From the NCBI RefSeq assembly GCF_002850745.1, contig NZ_KZ559474.1, positions 281,042 to 345,041 of the forward strand: a DNA stretch of 64,000 bases, read 5' to 3'. The notes below the pieces were generated by a model. It was given only the letters and a program-made list of their open reading frames with translations, made no database searches and had not been told where the DNA came from. This DNA is from Nonomuraea indica (lineage in GTDB: Bacteria; Actinomycetota; Actinomycetes; Streptosporangiales; Streptosporangiaceae). Shown piece after piece: positions 24,873-35,054 of this stretch. Each line of letters opens with the position of its first letter. The stretch's first letter is position 1. A program made the position numbers and the translations under genes.

Positions 24873-25771
24873 CCGCCGCCGGGCCTGCTGTCCACGAGGC
24901 GGCCCTCGGCAGTGTTCCAGAACCTCACCAGCGCCGCCGCCGTCGTCTCGGGCGCCTCCACGGCCGGTGAGTGGGCGGCCCCCGGCACGACCACGCTCTC
25001 GGCGCCCAGCGCCGCGGCCATCTCCGACTGCGTCTCGGGCGGCCAGCCGTCGTCGTGCTCGCCGTACAGGACGAGCGTCGGCACCTCGATCTGGCGGAGC
25101 TCGTCGGTGCGGTCGTGCATGGTGAGGATCTGCTCGGCCATGCAGGCCAGCGCCGTGGGGGAGTTGGCGAGCAGCCGCTTGCGAAGGAACGCCAGGATGT
25201 CGTCGGGCACCCCCGCGCTGAGCGCCTGCGGCTCGAACCTGGAGTGCCAGACCTCCTCCAGGCCCAGCTCGGGCACCTCCCGCATGAGGGTGCGGCTGTG
25301 CTGCGCCCGTGCGCCGACGATCGCGGCGGGGCCCGAGCCCATCAGCGTGAACGACGCGAACCTCGTCCGCCCGTCGATGACCGCCTCGCGGGCGACCAGC
25401 CCGCCGAAGGAGTGCCCGACGAGGTGGACGGGCTCGCCGCCGCCCATCGCCTGGGCCAGCACGTCGATGTCGGCGCCCAGCGCCGCGCAGGTGTAGGCGC
25501 CGGGGTCGTCGGGGCCCGGCGTCTCGTACTGGCCGCGCAGGTCGACCGCGAGCACCCGGCGGCCGGATTGGGCCAGGGTCTGCAGGATCGCGATGAAGTC
25601 TTCTTTGCTGCCCGTCAGGCCCGGCACCAGCAGCGCGGGCCAGCGCTCCACCACGCCGCTCCCCGGGAGCGCCTCCAGGGCCGCGAAGCTGCCCTGGGGC
25701 GTCTCGATCTTCTGGGGCGCGACGCCGGGTGGCAGGGTCAGGAATCGCGGCGTGCTCACGTGGGGCAACAA
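24869..25771 (-). CDS. Alpha/beta hydrolase
   Basis: About 300 aa. The nucleophile elbow is VGHSFGG, the acid Asp is in LYGEHDDGWP and the catalytic His in PGAAHSPAVEAPE; the oxyanion strand is ALLVPGLTGSKEDF. A GTG at 25759 (MSTPRFLTLPPG) is an equally good start and would give 296 aa. It is followed with 4-nt overlap by the MpaB-like gene. Substrate unknown. Confidence 0.8.
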   Translation of the reverse strand: MLPHVSTPRFLTLPPGVAPQKIETPQGSFAALEALPGSGVVERWPALLVPGLTGSKEDFIAILQTLAQSGRRVLAVDLRGQYETPGPDDPGAYTCAALGADIDVLAQAMGGGEPVHLVGHSFGGLVAREAVIDGRTRFASFTLMGSGPAAIVGARAQHSRTLMREVPELGLEEVWHSRFEPQALSAGVPDDILAFLRKRLLANSPTALACMAEQILTMHDRTDELRQIEVPTLVLYGEHDDGWPPETQSEMAAALGAESVVVPGAAHSPAVEAPETTAAALVRFWNTAEGRLVDSRPGGG

Positions 25772-25935
25772 TACCCCGAGGTCAGCGGCTCGACACCGGC
25801 GAGCCCGGGACGCCGGTGCGATTCACGGGAGTCGTGGCGTATGCGCGAACGGGGAATTCGGCCCGCCACCTCGGTGGATGACGTCGCGCCGTATCCGGAC
25901 CCGACGGGGCGGACGCGCGTCCCCCGGGACGCCGA

Positions 25936-25964
25936 AAGGCGCGCACCCCGGGGGTGCGCGCCTT
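25936..25964 (-). terminator. Terminator of the DEAD-box helicase gene
   Basis: A 14-bp perfect palindrome (arms 25936-25949 and 25951-25964, AAGGCGCGCACCCC / GGGGTGCGCGCCTT) lies 18 bp beyond the helicase stop codon on the minus strand. Confidence 0.8.
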
Positions 25965-25981
25965 CCATGGACCTCCAGGCG

Positions 25982-27835
<1,854 letters not shown>

Positions 27836-28076
27836 ATGAAGGCGGGCCTGCCGGGACCGGACGGGCGGAAAACCATCCCCTGTCAGGGTCCTCGCGGTAG
27901 AGCCAGCCCTCTCGTGTCATCAGCGACCGCAGACCCGGGGAAGCGGGGGGTTATCGGGGAAATCCCCCGGAATAACACAGGGCGGTCGCACTTTCACAGA
28001 GCAGTGTACTCGATACCACAACGCTGGCCGAGCTTCTGGATGTTCCCGTAGATTCTCGCGAAGTACGCTGCCTTCC

Positions 28077-28721
28077 ATGAAGGACTCTCCTGGTGTGGTC
28101 GACCTGCTCGGCGTGCTGGCCTACGCCGAGCTCAGCGCCTTCGCGCGGCTGACGGACGACGCCGCGGCGCTGGCCCCGTCGCTGGCCGACCGGGCCGCGC
28201 TCAGCGAGCTGGCGGTGGCCGAGTACGGGCACTTCCGCCTGCTGCGCGACCAGCTCGCCGAGCTGGGCGCGGACCCGGAGCGGGCCATGGCGCCGTTCGT
28301 GGAGCCGCTGGACGCCTGGCACGCCCAGACCGCCCCGTCCGACTGGCTGGAGGCCCTCGTCAAGGCGTACGTGGGGGAGGGCATCGCGTTCGACTTCTAC
28401 CGGGAGGCGGCCAGGCGGCTCGATCCGCCGATCGCCAAGCTCGTCGACGTCGTGTCGGCCGACGAGGGCCGCTCGCAGTTCGCGGTGGAACGGGTGCGGG
28501 CCGCGCTGAAGGCGGACCCGGCGGCATCGGGACGGCTGGCGCTGTGGGCGCGGCGACTCGTCGGCGAGGCGCTCAGCCAGGGCCAGCGGGTCGCCGCGGC
28601 CCGGCCGGAGCTGGCCCGCATGCTCGTGGAGGCCGGAGCGGACGACCAGGCGGAGGTCTCGCGGATGTTCGCCCGGCTGACGGAGGAGCACGGCAAGCGG
28701 ATGGCCGCCCTCGGTCTCTGA
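28077..28721 (+). CDS. Ferritin-like four-helix protein (MiaE-like)
   Basis: 214-aa soluble helical protein of the actinobacterial ferritin-like/tRNA-hydroxylase-like family, equivalent to Rv3210c. Candidate diiron ligands are the Glu in AYAELSAFARL, the E-H pair in AVAEYGHFRLLR, the Glu in AYVGEGIAFDFYREA and DEGRSQF. The activity is not established. It is divergent from the helicase gene, an arrangement kept in mycobacteria. The ATG at 28077 is clear; a TAGATT hexamer lies 22 nt upstream. Confidence 0.8.
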   Translation: MKDSPGVVDLLGVLAYAELSAFARLTDDAAALAPSLADRAALSELAVAEYGHFRLLRDQLAELGADPERAMAPFVEPLDAWHAQTAPSDWLEALVKAYVGEGIAFDFYREAARRLDPPIAKLVDVVSADEGRSQFAVERVRAALKADPAASGRLALWARRLVGEALSQGQRVAAARPELARMLVEAGADDQAEVSRMFARLTEEHGKRMAALGL

Positions 28722-28790
28722 CCGGCGCCCGGAAAGACGGGGAGAGCGACCGGCGCCCGGCAGGACGGGGAGGGCGAACGGCGGCCGGGG

Positions 28791-28818
28791 GAGGGGGCGG
28801 CGGTGGCCGCGCCCCCTC
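28791..28818. terminator. Hairpin between converging genes
   Basis: GAGGGGGCGGCGG (28791-28803) pairs with CCGCGCCCCCTC (28807-28818), nine perfect G-C-rich pairs plus a bulge, between the ferritin-like and DUF3107 stops. Confidence 0.6.
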
Positions 28819-28830
28819 ACGCCTCGGACG

Positions 28831-29061
28831 TCAGAGGGTGCCGCCGAAGCCGACCGGCCTCGGCTCGTCCTCGCCGATCTCCACGAAGCCGAGCGAGGCG
28901 ACCGGCACGAGCACGCGCCTGCCCTTGACGTCGGTGATGGAGAACACGCCCCGCTCGGCGGCCAGGGCGTTGCGGATCTCCTCTTCCACCTGCTCGGCCG
29001 ACATCTCGGTCTCGACGACGAGCTCGCGGTGAACGGACCGCACACCGATCTTGACTTCCAT
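28831..29061 (-). CDS. DUF3107 family protein (TB9.4-like)
   Basis: 76-aa soluble protein opening MEVKIGVRSVHRELVVETEM with the conserved SITDVKGRRVLVPVASLGFV and a C-terminal FGGTL. The family is restricted to actinomycetes; the M. tuberculosis homologue (Rv3208A, TB9.4) is a known T-cell antigen of unknown biochemical function. ATG 29061 follows AAAGGGAG. It lies downstream of the TetR gene on the same strand, as in mycobacteria. Confidence 0.88.
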   Translation of the reverse strand: MEVKIGVRSVHRELVVETEMSAEQVEEEIRNALAAERGVFSITDVKGRRVLVPVASLGFVEIGEDEPRPVGFGGTL

Positions 29062-29183
29062 CGTGCTCCCTTTCGTGCCTGTGATCGCGCCGCTGCGAGC
29101 CGTCGCTCGATGGGGGCCGGCCATGTCCCATCGTCGCCCCTCGGCGGGCGCGAAAGGGCAACTGATCGCGACCAGCGAACGGG

Positions 29184-29816
29184 TTACGCCGTACGCGGAA
29201 AACCGCTGATGCCGCGCCAGGCGAGGCGGGCCATGAGCTGCTCGGCCGCGTCCTTCGGGATCGAGCCGTGGGTGGTCACCCAGTAGCGGGCGCTCACCTC
29301 GGCCATGCCGACCAGCCCGACCCCGAGCAGGTGGGCCTCGTCGCTGGTGCACCCGGTGTCCTCCTGGATCACCGCGCTCACCATCTCGGCGCACTCCTGC
29401 AGGGACCGCTCCACCCGCTGCCGCACCGGCGCGACGTTGCGCAGGTCGGACTCGAAGACGAGACGGAAGGCCTCGCCCTGGGTCGAGACGAAGTCGAAGA
29501 ACGCGCTGAACGTCGCCTGCACCCGCAGTTTGTTCTCGGTGGTGGACGCGAGGGCCTCGCGGCAGCGGTTGACCATGTCGTCGACGTGCAGGTCGAGCAG
29601 CGCGAGATAGAGCTCCAGCTTGCCGGGGAAGTGCTGGTAGAGCACCGGCTTGCTGACGCCCGCGCGGTCGGCGATCTCGTCCATGGCCGCCGCGTGGTAG
29701 CCGTTCTCGACGAACACTTCCTGGGCCGCGCTCAGCAGCTGCCTGCGGCGGGCGAGTCGGGGCAGCCGGGTGCCCCGGGGCTTGGCGTCCGGGGTTGCGG
29801 TCACGCGGTCTCCCAT
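29184..29816 (-). CDS. TetR-family transcriptional regulator (Rv3208-like)
   Basis: 210 aa from ATG 29816 (MGDRVTATPDAKPRG); an in-frame start at 29843 would add nine residues. The N-terminal helix-turn-helix is ARRRQLLSAAQEVFVENGYH with DEIADRAGVSKPVLYQHFPG, a strong TetR signature; the C-terminal ligand domain starts LDLHVDDMVNRC. It is orthologous in context to Rv3208. Targets and ligand are unknown. Confidence 0.88.
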   Translation of the reverse strand: MGDRVTATPDAKPRGTRLPRLARRRQLLSAAQEVFVENGYHAAAMDEIADRAGVSKPVLYQHFPGKLELYLALLDLHVDDMVNRCREALASTTENKLRVQATFSAFFDFVSTQGEAFRLVFESDLRNVAPVRQRVERSLQECAEMVSAVIQEDTGCTSDEAHLLGVGLVGMAEVSARYWVTTHGSIPKDAAEQLMARLAWRGISGFPRTA

Positions 29817-29867
29817 GGGTCTCTCAGTGCGCTTGGTGCGCACATCTTACGGGCAGGTCAACGACCC

Positions 29868-30080
29868 TCACCGGTAGTCGTCGTCATCCAGGTCGACCAC
29901 GCGGTCCTGCTCGGCGGCGTCGGCGGGGTCCGCCTCCAGGGGGACGGACGTCCGCGGGCGACGCTGGTCGTCGTCGCTGGTCCGCCGCTGCTGCTCGGCG
30001 GCGTCTCCCTCGGGGGCCTCGATCGGCAGTTCGCCCTCCTCGTACGTGAGGTCGTCGCCACGCGGGTCCATCTCCGACAT
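29868..30080 (-). CDS. Small acidic hypothetical protein
   Basis: 70 aa, very rich in Asp, Glu and Arg (MSEMDPRGDDLTYEEGELPI ... VDLDDDDYR), probably disordered and soluble. Not recognised as a family. It sits between the LigD-polymerase gene and the tetR gene on the same strand (34 and about 50 bp gaps), so it may be co-transcribed with the repair gene. Confidence 0.55.
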   Translation of the reverse strand: MSEMDPRGDDLTYEEGELPIEAPEGDAAEQQRRTSDDDQRRPRTSVPLEADPADAAEQDRVVDLDDDDYR

Positions 30081-30114
30081 ATGCGGTCTCCTTGTAGACG
30101 CGGACGGGACCAGA

Positions 30115-31002
30115 CTACGCCCGGCGGAAAAGATCGCCGTGTTCCTCGATCCGGGAGAGTACGTCCGGGGCGGTGAAGACGAGATCCTCGGGCCGCTCGC
30201 AGTCCTCGACCTCCTCCCACAGCAGCGGGGTCGAGGCCGTGGGGTGCCAGCCGGCCCGCAGGGAGTAGGGGGCGACGGTGGTCTTGGCCGGGTTGTTCTG
30301 GCTCCAGTCGATGAACACCTTGCCCGGCCGTGCCTTCTTGGCCATCACGCTGACGACCTGGTCGGGGTGCCGGCGCTCCAGGAGCCGGGCCAGCCGCCTG
30401 GCGTACGCGGAGGGCTCCTCGCGGCAGTCCCAGCCGGCGTACAGCTGCATGCCCTTGTTGCCGCTGGTCTTGGGCAGCGCGGGGAGCCCCTCGGCGTCGA
30501 GCACCTCGCGCAGCGTGAGCGCCACCCGGCAGCACTCGACGACGGTGGCGGGCGGCCCCGGGTCGAGGTCGAAGACCAGCGTGTCGGGCGGCAGCGCCTC
30601 GCCGTCGGCGGAGACCCGCCACTGCGGCACGTGCAGCTCCAGCGCGGCCAGGTTGGCGTAGTAGACCAGCGTCGGCAGGTCGTCGACGACGGCGAAGTCG
30701 ATGGTCTCGCGGTCCTTGGTGCTGCCCGGGGCGGGGAGCCGGACCGTCCTGACCCAGTCGGGGGTGTGCCGGGGGGCGTTCTTCTCGAAGAAGAACATGC
30801 CGTCGACGCCGTCGGGGTAGCGCTTGACGGTCAGCGGCCTGCCCCGCAGGTGCGGCAGCAGCACGGGCGCGACCCGGCTGTAGTAGTCGATCACCTCGGC
30901 CTTGGCGAACCCCGCCTCCGGGTACAGCACCTTGCCCAGGTTGGTCAGGACGAGGTCGCGGCCCTCGACCCGGACCGGGACCTTCTCGCTCGCCTGCTTC
31001 AA
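30115..31002 (-). CDS. LigD-type DNA polymerase/primase domain protein (NHEJ)
   Basis: 295-aa stand-alone polymerase domain of bacterial non-homologous end joining. The catalytic acidic motif is VFDLDPGPPATV, preceded by FFEKNAPRHTPDW and followed by TSGNKGMQLYAGWD and WSQNNPAKTTVAPYSLR, all diagnostic of the LigD PolDom (archaeo-eukaryotic primase fold). TTG 31002 is proposed as the start because GGAGG lies 6 nt upstream and homology begins at EKVPVRVEGRDLVLTNLGK. The ligase and phosphoesterase domains of LigD are absent and must be encoded elsewhere. It is divergent from ku. Confidence 0.87.
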   Translation of the reverse strand: MKQASEKVPVRVEGRDLVLTNLGKVLYPEAGFAKAEVIDYYSRVAPVLLPHLRGRPLTVKRYPDGVDGMFFFEKNAPRHTPDWVRTVRLPAPGSTKDRETIDFAVVDDLPTLVYYANLAALELHVPQWRVSADGEALPPDTLVFDLDPGPPATVVECCRVALTLREVLDAEGLPALPKTSGNKGMQLYAGWDCREEPSAYARRLARLLERRHPDQVVSVMAKKARPGKVFIDWSQNNPAKTTVAPYSLRAGWHPTASTPLLWEEVEDCERPEDLVFTAPDVLSRIEEHGDLFRRA

Positions 31003-31153
31003 CGGGTGCCTCCGCGGGGATCCTGTCGCGGCGCTGACCGCTCCGCACGGCCGGCATCGGTTCGATCGGGTATGGCATCGGGTGTGGCTTCCCTTGCCCC
31101 ATTCCGGGTATGTGCCCAGGCGAGCCGCCCGCCACCGCTGATGAGGAGTGCAC

Positions 31154-32044
31154 ATGCGCAGCATCTGGAAAGGTGCGATCTCCTTCGGGCTGGTCACGAT
31201 CCCGGTCAAGCTGTTCTCCGCGACCGAGCAGAAGGACGTCACCTTCCACCAGGTCCACCGTGAGGACGGCGGCCGCATCCGCTACAAGCGCGTGTGCACC
31301 GTCGACGGCGAAGAGGTGCCCTACTCCGACATCGCCAAGGGCTACGAGCTGGCCACCGGCGAGATCGTCGTGCTCACCGACGAGGATTTCGAGGACCTGC
31401 CGCTGTCCACCTCGCGCCGGATCGACGTCCTCCAGTTCGCCCCGGCCGACCAGATCGACCCCATCTACTTCGCCAAGTCCTACTACCTCGAACCCGACGG
31501 GCAGGGCGCCAAGCCGTACGTGCTCCTGCGCGACGCGCTGGAGAGCTCGGGCCAGGTGGCGGTGGTCAAGGTGGCGCTGCGTCAGCGGGAGTCGCTGGCG
31601 ACGCTGCGGGTGCGCGACGGGGTGTTCGTCCTGGAGACCATGCTCTGGCCGGACGAGATCCGCACGCCCGACTTCGAGTTCCTGGAGGAGGACATCGAGG
31701 TACGGCCGCAGGAGCTGAAGATGGCCGAGTCGCTGATCACCACCATGGAGGCGGACTTCGACCCGGCGGCGTACCACGACGCCTACCGCGAGGCCCTGCA
31801 GCAGGTGATCGAGGCCAAGGTGGCGGGCAAGGAGGTCGTCGCGCCGCCGGAGACCGAGGAGGAGGGCGGCCCGGCGGTGGACCTCATGGCCGCGCTGCGC
31901 GCCAGCGTCGAGGCGGCCAAGCGGGAGCGCGAGGGCGGTCCCGCCAAGGGCAGGAAGCCGGCCCGGACGTCCAAGACCGCCAAGGAGGCCGCGGAGAAGG
32001 AGGAGAAGGCCGCGCCCAAGCGCAAGGCCCGCAAGTCCGCCTGA
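31154..32044 (+). CDS. ku: Ku DNA end-binding protein
   Basis: 296-aa bacterial Ku. It begins MRSIWKGAISFGLVTIPVKL, the hallmark N-terminus; the beta-barrel bridge and dimer region (FCS/ARPADQIDPIYFAKSYYL-like segment) is followed by a Lys-rich Ala/Lys C-terminal tail (EKEEKAAPKRKARKSA). Ku binds double-strand ends and recruits LigD. ATG 31154 follows GAGGAG with 5-nt spacing. It is divergent from the LigD-polymerase gene across 151 bp, a typical NHEJ arrangement. Confidence 0.95.
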   Translation: MRSIWKGAISFGLVTIPVKLFSATEQKDVTFHQVHREDGGRIRYKRVCTVDGEEVPYSDIAKGYELATGEIVVLTDEDFEDLPLSTSRRIDVLQFAPADQIDPIYFAKSYYLEPDGQGAKPYVLLRDALESSGQVAVVKVALRQRESLATLRVRDGVFVLETMLWPDEIRTPDFEFLEEDIEVRPQELKMAESLITTMEADFDPAAYHDAYREALQQVIEAKVAGKEVVAPPETEEEGGPAVDLMAALRASVEAAKREREGGPAKGRKPARTSKTAKEAAEKEEKAAPKRKARKSA

Positions 32045-32058
32045 GCGCGCGGGTGCCA

Positions 32059-32859
32059 TCAGCCGGTCCGGCGGGTGGTCCGGCACGCGCGGAGCCGCAG
32101 GACGCCCACGGCGGCCACCACGGTGAGCAGGCCGGACACGAACGGGACGGCGGGCTGGTCGTAGTCGGGCACGTAGGCGACGGTGACGTTGAGCATGGCG
32201 TGCGTCAGGATCGCCGCCGACACCCCGCCGGTGGCGTTGCGCAGGCCGACCATGATCATGCGGGCCGCGACCGTTCCCAGGAACCAGCCGCCGATCCAGG
32301 CCGCGCCATGACCGACCTGCAGGAGGGGGACCAGGTGCCACCCGCCCCAGAAGGTCCCGAGAAGCAGCCCGGTCCCCACGGTGCCGAACCGGCGCAGCAT
32401 CGGATCGCAGGCGTAAGCGGTCCAGCCCAGTTCCTCGCACGCGGCCGCCACCAGCGCAGCGGCGAACAGCAGCGGCAGGACCGCGAGCGGCGTCGCAGGG
32501 GCCGATCCCACCCCACCGGCGAGCCGGTCCAGGGTCCACGTGAGAGCCCCGATGACGACGGGCAGCAGCGCCGCCGCGACATACCAGCGGGCCCGTCCCG
32601 CGGGCCGGTCGACGACGCGGGACAACAGGGCCGTGACGGCGGCCCGGCCGCCCGCACGGTGGGCCAGGATCGCGGCGGCCAGCCCGGGCAGCACGAACAT
32701 GATCGCGCTCGCCGGCAGCTCGACCGCGCCGACGCGAACGGCGGGAGACACGGCGCCCAGGACGTAGAACGGCACCGACAACGCGGTGACGAGCACCAGG
32801 AAGCGTGCCGGGTGCCCGGTGCGGTCGCGCGCCGGAGTGCCGGTCGCCGGGATCTTCAC
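32059..32859 (-). CDS. CPBP-family intramembrane protease homologue
   Basis: 266 aa with about eight membrane spans. Motif 1 is ACEELGWTAYACDPMLRRFG (Glu-Glu with a distant Arg), motif 2 FWGGWHLVPLLQ and motif 3 LTHAMLNVTVAY. GTG 32859 is preferred because upstream sequence in this frame is not protein-like. It is divergent from a TetR-type regulator across 54 bp and is the probable target of that regulator. Confidence 0.8.
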   Translation of the reverse strand: MKIPATGTPARDRTGHPARFLVLVTALSVPFYVLGAVSPAVRVGAVELPASAIMFVLPGLAAAILAHRAGGRAAVTALLSRVVDRPAGRARWYVAAALLPVVIGALTWTLDRLAGGVGSAPATPLAVLPLLFAAALVAAACEELGWTAYACDPMLRRFGTVGTGLLLGTFWGGWHLVPLLQVGHGAAWIGGWFLGTVAARMIMVGLRNATGGVSAAILTHAMLNVTVAYVPDYDQPAVPFVSGLLTVVAAVGVLRLRACRTTRRTG

Positions 32860-32876
32860 GGGTTCACCGCCTCGCG

Positions 32877-32913
32877 TTGAGACACGATATCCCAAGTACC
32901 ATATGCTGGCCGC
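32877..32913 (+). promoter_or_regulatory. Promoter/operator between tetR and CPBP genes
   Basis: TTGAGA (32877-32882) and TATGCT (32902-32907) are spaced by 19 bp; the tetR ATG lies 6 nt after the -10 hexamer, suggesting a leaderless mRNA. The palindromes GATATC (32886-32891) and CATATG (32900-32905) within it could form an operator for autoregulation. Confidence 0.45.
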
Positions 32914-33768
32914 ATGACGGGAGAGACACCGGGGAGCGGTCTGGCCCGGCGCCGCAGGCGGCTGTCCGACGACGAGACCGCGCGGCGGATGCTCGCCGCG
33001 GCGGCCACCAGGGTCGAGGCGGCCGGGCTGACGGTGAGCCTGGAGCACATCAGCTTCGAGGAGATCATTCGTGACGCCGGCGTCGCCCGCAGCGCCGCCT
33101 ACCGCCGCTGGCCGTACAAGGACCTGTTCTTCGGTGACCTGCTGCGCGAGCTCGCCCGAGGCGCCGTCCCGGCCATCACCGACCCGAATCCCGGCGCGGT
33201 GGGAGCCGTGGCCCGCACGCTGCTCGCCTCGCTCGGCTGGGCCCGCACGCCCGGGCTGCGCCGCGCACTGGCCGGAGAGGTGCTGCGCGAGAGCGCGCTG
33301 GGCGAGTTCGAGGTCTTCCATCGGTCGTCGGCCTGGCGCACCTACCTCGCACTGCAGGCCACCTTCCGCGGCCTGCCCGACGGCGCCCTGCGCGCCGAGG
33401 TCCAGCGGTCGTTCGCCGAGTCCGAAGGCTCACTGGTCGCGGGCGTGGCGACCGCCTACGCCCGGATGGCGGGCGTGATCGGCCTGCGGCCGCGTGCCGG
33501 CGTCACCTACGAGACGGTGGCGCGGGCGGCCGTCGCCACCCTGCGCGGACTCGTCCTGATGGCACCCGCCAACCAGGAGATCACCGACCGGCGATTCCGG
33601 GCCAATCCGTTCGGAGCACCCGAGCCCGCCGAATGGTCGGAGCCCGCGCTGGCGATCGCGTCGGTGGTGCTCGGCCTGGTGGAGGCCGACCCCGACGTCG
33701 AATGGACCGACGAGCACGAGCGCTCCGTCGCGGCGATGCTCCGGAGCGGGCGGTGGGCGGCGGGCTGA
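32914..33768 (+). CDS. TetR/AcrR-type transcriptional regulator
   Basis: 284 aa, longer than usual for the family. The helix-turn-helix spans SLEHISFEEIIRDAGVARSA with AYRRWPYKDLFFGDLL; an Arg-rich arm (RRRRRLSDDETARRML) precedes it. The C-terminal domain contains FEVFHRSSAWRTYLALQATF. Probably represses itself and the divergent CPBP gene. Ligand unknown. Confidence 0.85.
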   Translation: MTGETPGSGLARRRRRLSDDETARRMLAAAATRVEAAGLTVSLEHISFEEIIRDAGVARSAAYRRWPYKDLFFGDLLRELARGAVPAITDPNPGAVGAVARTLLASLGWARTPGLRRALAGEVLRESALGEFEVFHRSSAWRTYLALQATFRGLPDGALRAEVQRSFAESEGSLVAGVATAYARMAGVIGLRPRAGVTYETVARAAVATLRGLVLMAPANQEITDRRFRANPFGAPEPAEWSEPALAIASVVLGLVEADPDVEWTDEHERSVAAMLRSGRWAAG

Positions 33769-33792
33769 GAGTCGAGCACGTCCGTACCGGGC

Positions 33793-33823
33793 GCGGCCGC
33801 CCGGTCCTCGACCGGGCGGCCGC
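33793..33823. terminator. Strong bidirectional hairpin terminator
   Basis: A perfect 14-bp stem (33793-33806 with 33810-33823, GCGGCCGCCCGGTC) and 3-nt loop lies between the converging tetR and first small secreted-protein genes. Confidence 0.85.
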
Positions 33824-33843
33824 TCGACGCGGACTTCCTGCGA

Positions 33844-34188
33844 TTACTGGGGGATGGGCGCGACGGTGACGGTGGGCCGCGGGCGCGACACGGCGATGGC
33901 GTCGGCCTCGGCCTCGTTGTCGTTGTCGTTCTCGTTGTTGTTGTGGATGTTGACGTGCACCTTCACCCGCTGACGGCCGCTGCGGCCGTGGTGACGCCCG
34001 CCGCCCCAGCCGCCGCAGTACCGGTGCCAGCCCCAGCCGCCGCCGCAGCCGCCGAAGGTGTGGTCGGCCGAGGCGGTGGTGGTCGTGGTGGCGGAGGCGG
34101 TCGTGGTGGCCGCGCCGAGGGCGATCGAGCCGCCGGTCATGGCGGTGGCGGCCACGAGACCCGCGATCGCGTGCTTGTACCTGGACAT
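33844..34188 (-). CDS. Small secreted Gly/Trp/His-rich protein, paralog 1 of 3
   Basis: 114 aa, first (rightmost in transcription order is paralog 3) of three tandem related genes. A signal peptide (MSRYKHAIAGLVAATAMTGG) with an Ala/Thr-rich tail is followed by FGGCGGGWGWHRYCGGWGGG, a basic segment (RHHGRSGRQRVKV) and the shared core HVNIHNNNENDNDNEAEADA, ending TVTVAPIPQ. Two Cys may form a disulfide. The Asn/Asp-rich core and alternating beta-type sequence suggest self-assembling or metal-binding surface material (inference). No known family recognised. It has its own terminator and a long upstream palindrome. Confidence 0.75.
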   Translation of the reverse strand: MSRYKHAIAGLVAATAMTGGSIALGAATTTASATTTTTASADHTFGGCGGGWGWHRYCGGWGGGRHHGRSGRQRVKVHVNIHNNNENDNDNEAEADAIAVSRPRPTVTVAPIPQ

Positions 34189-34259
34189 GGAAGTGCTCCT
34201 CGAAGGACGTGGTGAGTGAATGCGCTGTCCGGTCCGTGACCGGGTTCTGGGACATGCGA

Positions 34260-34323
34260 ATGCCTGTGCCCGCAGTGGCGCCGCTCGCCTCGGCAGGCGG
34301 CGCCACCTCGCGGACACAGGCAT
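34260..34323. repeat. 64-nt nested inverted repeat upstream of paralog 1
   Basis: Outer arms ATGCCTGTG (34260-34268) / CACAGGCAT (34315-34323) and inner arms GTGGCGCCGC (34275-34284) / GCGGCGCCAC (34297-34306) are perfect, separated by short imperfect stretches. It lies about 70 bp upstream of the paralog 1 start, in its promoter or 5' leader. Confidence 0.85.
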
Positions 34324-34374
34324 GAGACCGTGAGCTCGGAGGCTCGCTTCCGCCCGCTCGGGCGGCCGGCCGGT

Positions 34375-34397
34375 GAGGCGCCCCGGCGGGGCGCCTC
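34375..34397 (-). terminator. Terminator of paralog 2
   Basis: GAGGCGCCCC (34375-34384) pairs perfectly with GGGGCGCCTC (34388-34397), 3-nt loop, directly after the stop codon of paralog 2. Confidence 0.85.
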
Positions 34398-34400
34398 AGG

Positions 34401-34733
34401 TCAGTTGGCGCCGGTGAGGCCGTTCGGCAGGTTCACCGCGATGGCGTCGGCGTCCGCCTCGTTGTCGTTGTCGTTCTCGTTGTTGTTGTGGATGTTGACG
34501 TGCACCTTCACCCGCTGACGGCCGTGGCGGCCGCCGTGGTGACGCCAGCCGCCCCAGCCGCCGCAGCGGCGCCAGCCCCAGCCGCCGCCGCAGCCGCCGA
34601 AGGTGTGGTCGGCCGAGGCGGTGGTGGTCGTGGTGGCGGAGGCCGCCGTGGTGGCCGCGCCGAGCGCGACGACCCCACCGGTCATGGCGGTGGCGGCGGC
34701 GAGGCCGGCGATGGCGTGCTTGAACAGACCCAT
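34401..34733 (-). CDS. Small secreted Gly/Trp/His-rich protein, paralog 2 of 3
   Basis: 110 aa. Signal peptide MGLFKHAIAGLAAATAMTGG, then the same Thr/Ala stretch, FGGCGGGWGWRRCGGWGGW, a His/Arg segment and the core HVNIHNNNENDNDNEADADA, ending NLPNGLTGAN. At DNA level the middle and 3' halves are almost identical to paralog 1, so this pair duplicated recently or undergoes gene conversion, whereas promoters and extreme C-termini differ. Function unknown; own terminator downstream. Confidence 0.75.
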   Translation of the reverse strand: MGLFKHAIAGLAAATAMTGGVVALGAATTAASATTTTTASADHTFGGCGGGWGWRRCGGWGGWRHHGGRHGRQRVKVHVNIHNNNENDNDNEADADAIAVNLPNGLTGAN

Positions 34734-35054
34734 GGGAAATCCCCCAAAGAATGGTGTTCGGATGTGCCATCCGCGAGCTTGGTCCCCGTCGCGGAATGGC
34801 GCTATGGAAAGCGCTCCGGCCACAGGCCGCCGGAGGCGCCGAATTTTCTGGAAGAAACTCCGGTCCAGAGCCGGTCGTGCTTTCTTTCGAGCCGGGCGCC
34901 CGAGTTGGTGCGGGGGGTCGTCGTTCGTCTCGGAAACGACGACCCCGGCGAACTCCGGCACCCGGTGCGTGAGCCGGTGGCTCACCTCGGCCGGTCGGTG
35001 TGCCTACGGCTGGCCGCCCGGCCGACCCGGCGCTCCAGGGGAGCGCCCTCCACT
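34734..35054. other. Spacer between paralogs 2 and 3 with hairpins
   Basis: 321 bp, no convincing gene. It holds a hairpin GGTCGTCGTT...AACGACGACC (34917-34945), a small GTGAGC/GCTCAC hairpin (34968-34984) and GGCGCTCC/GGAGCGCC (about 35029-35047), the last being the likely terminator of paralog 3. The rest is the promoter of paralog 2. Confidence 0.5.

Noticed and set aside
25756..25968. 70-codon frame between hydrolase and helicase genes
   Set aside because: It overlaps a strong terminator hairpin and lacks a ribosome binding site and typical codon use.
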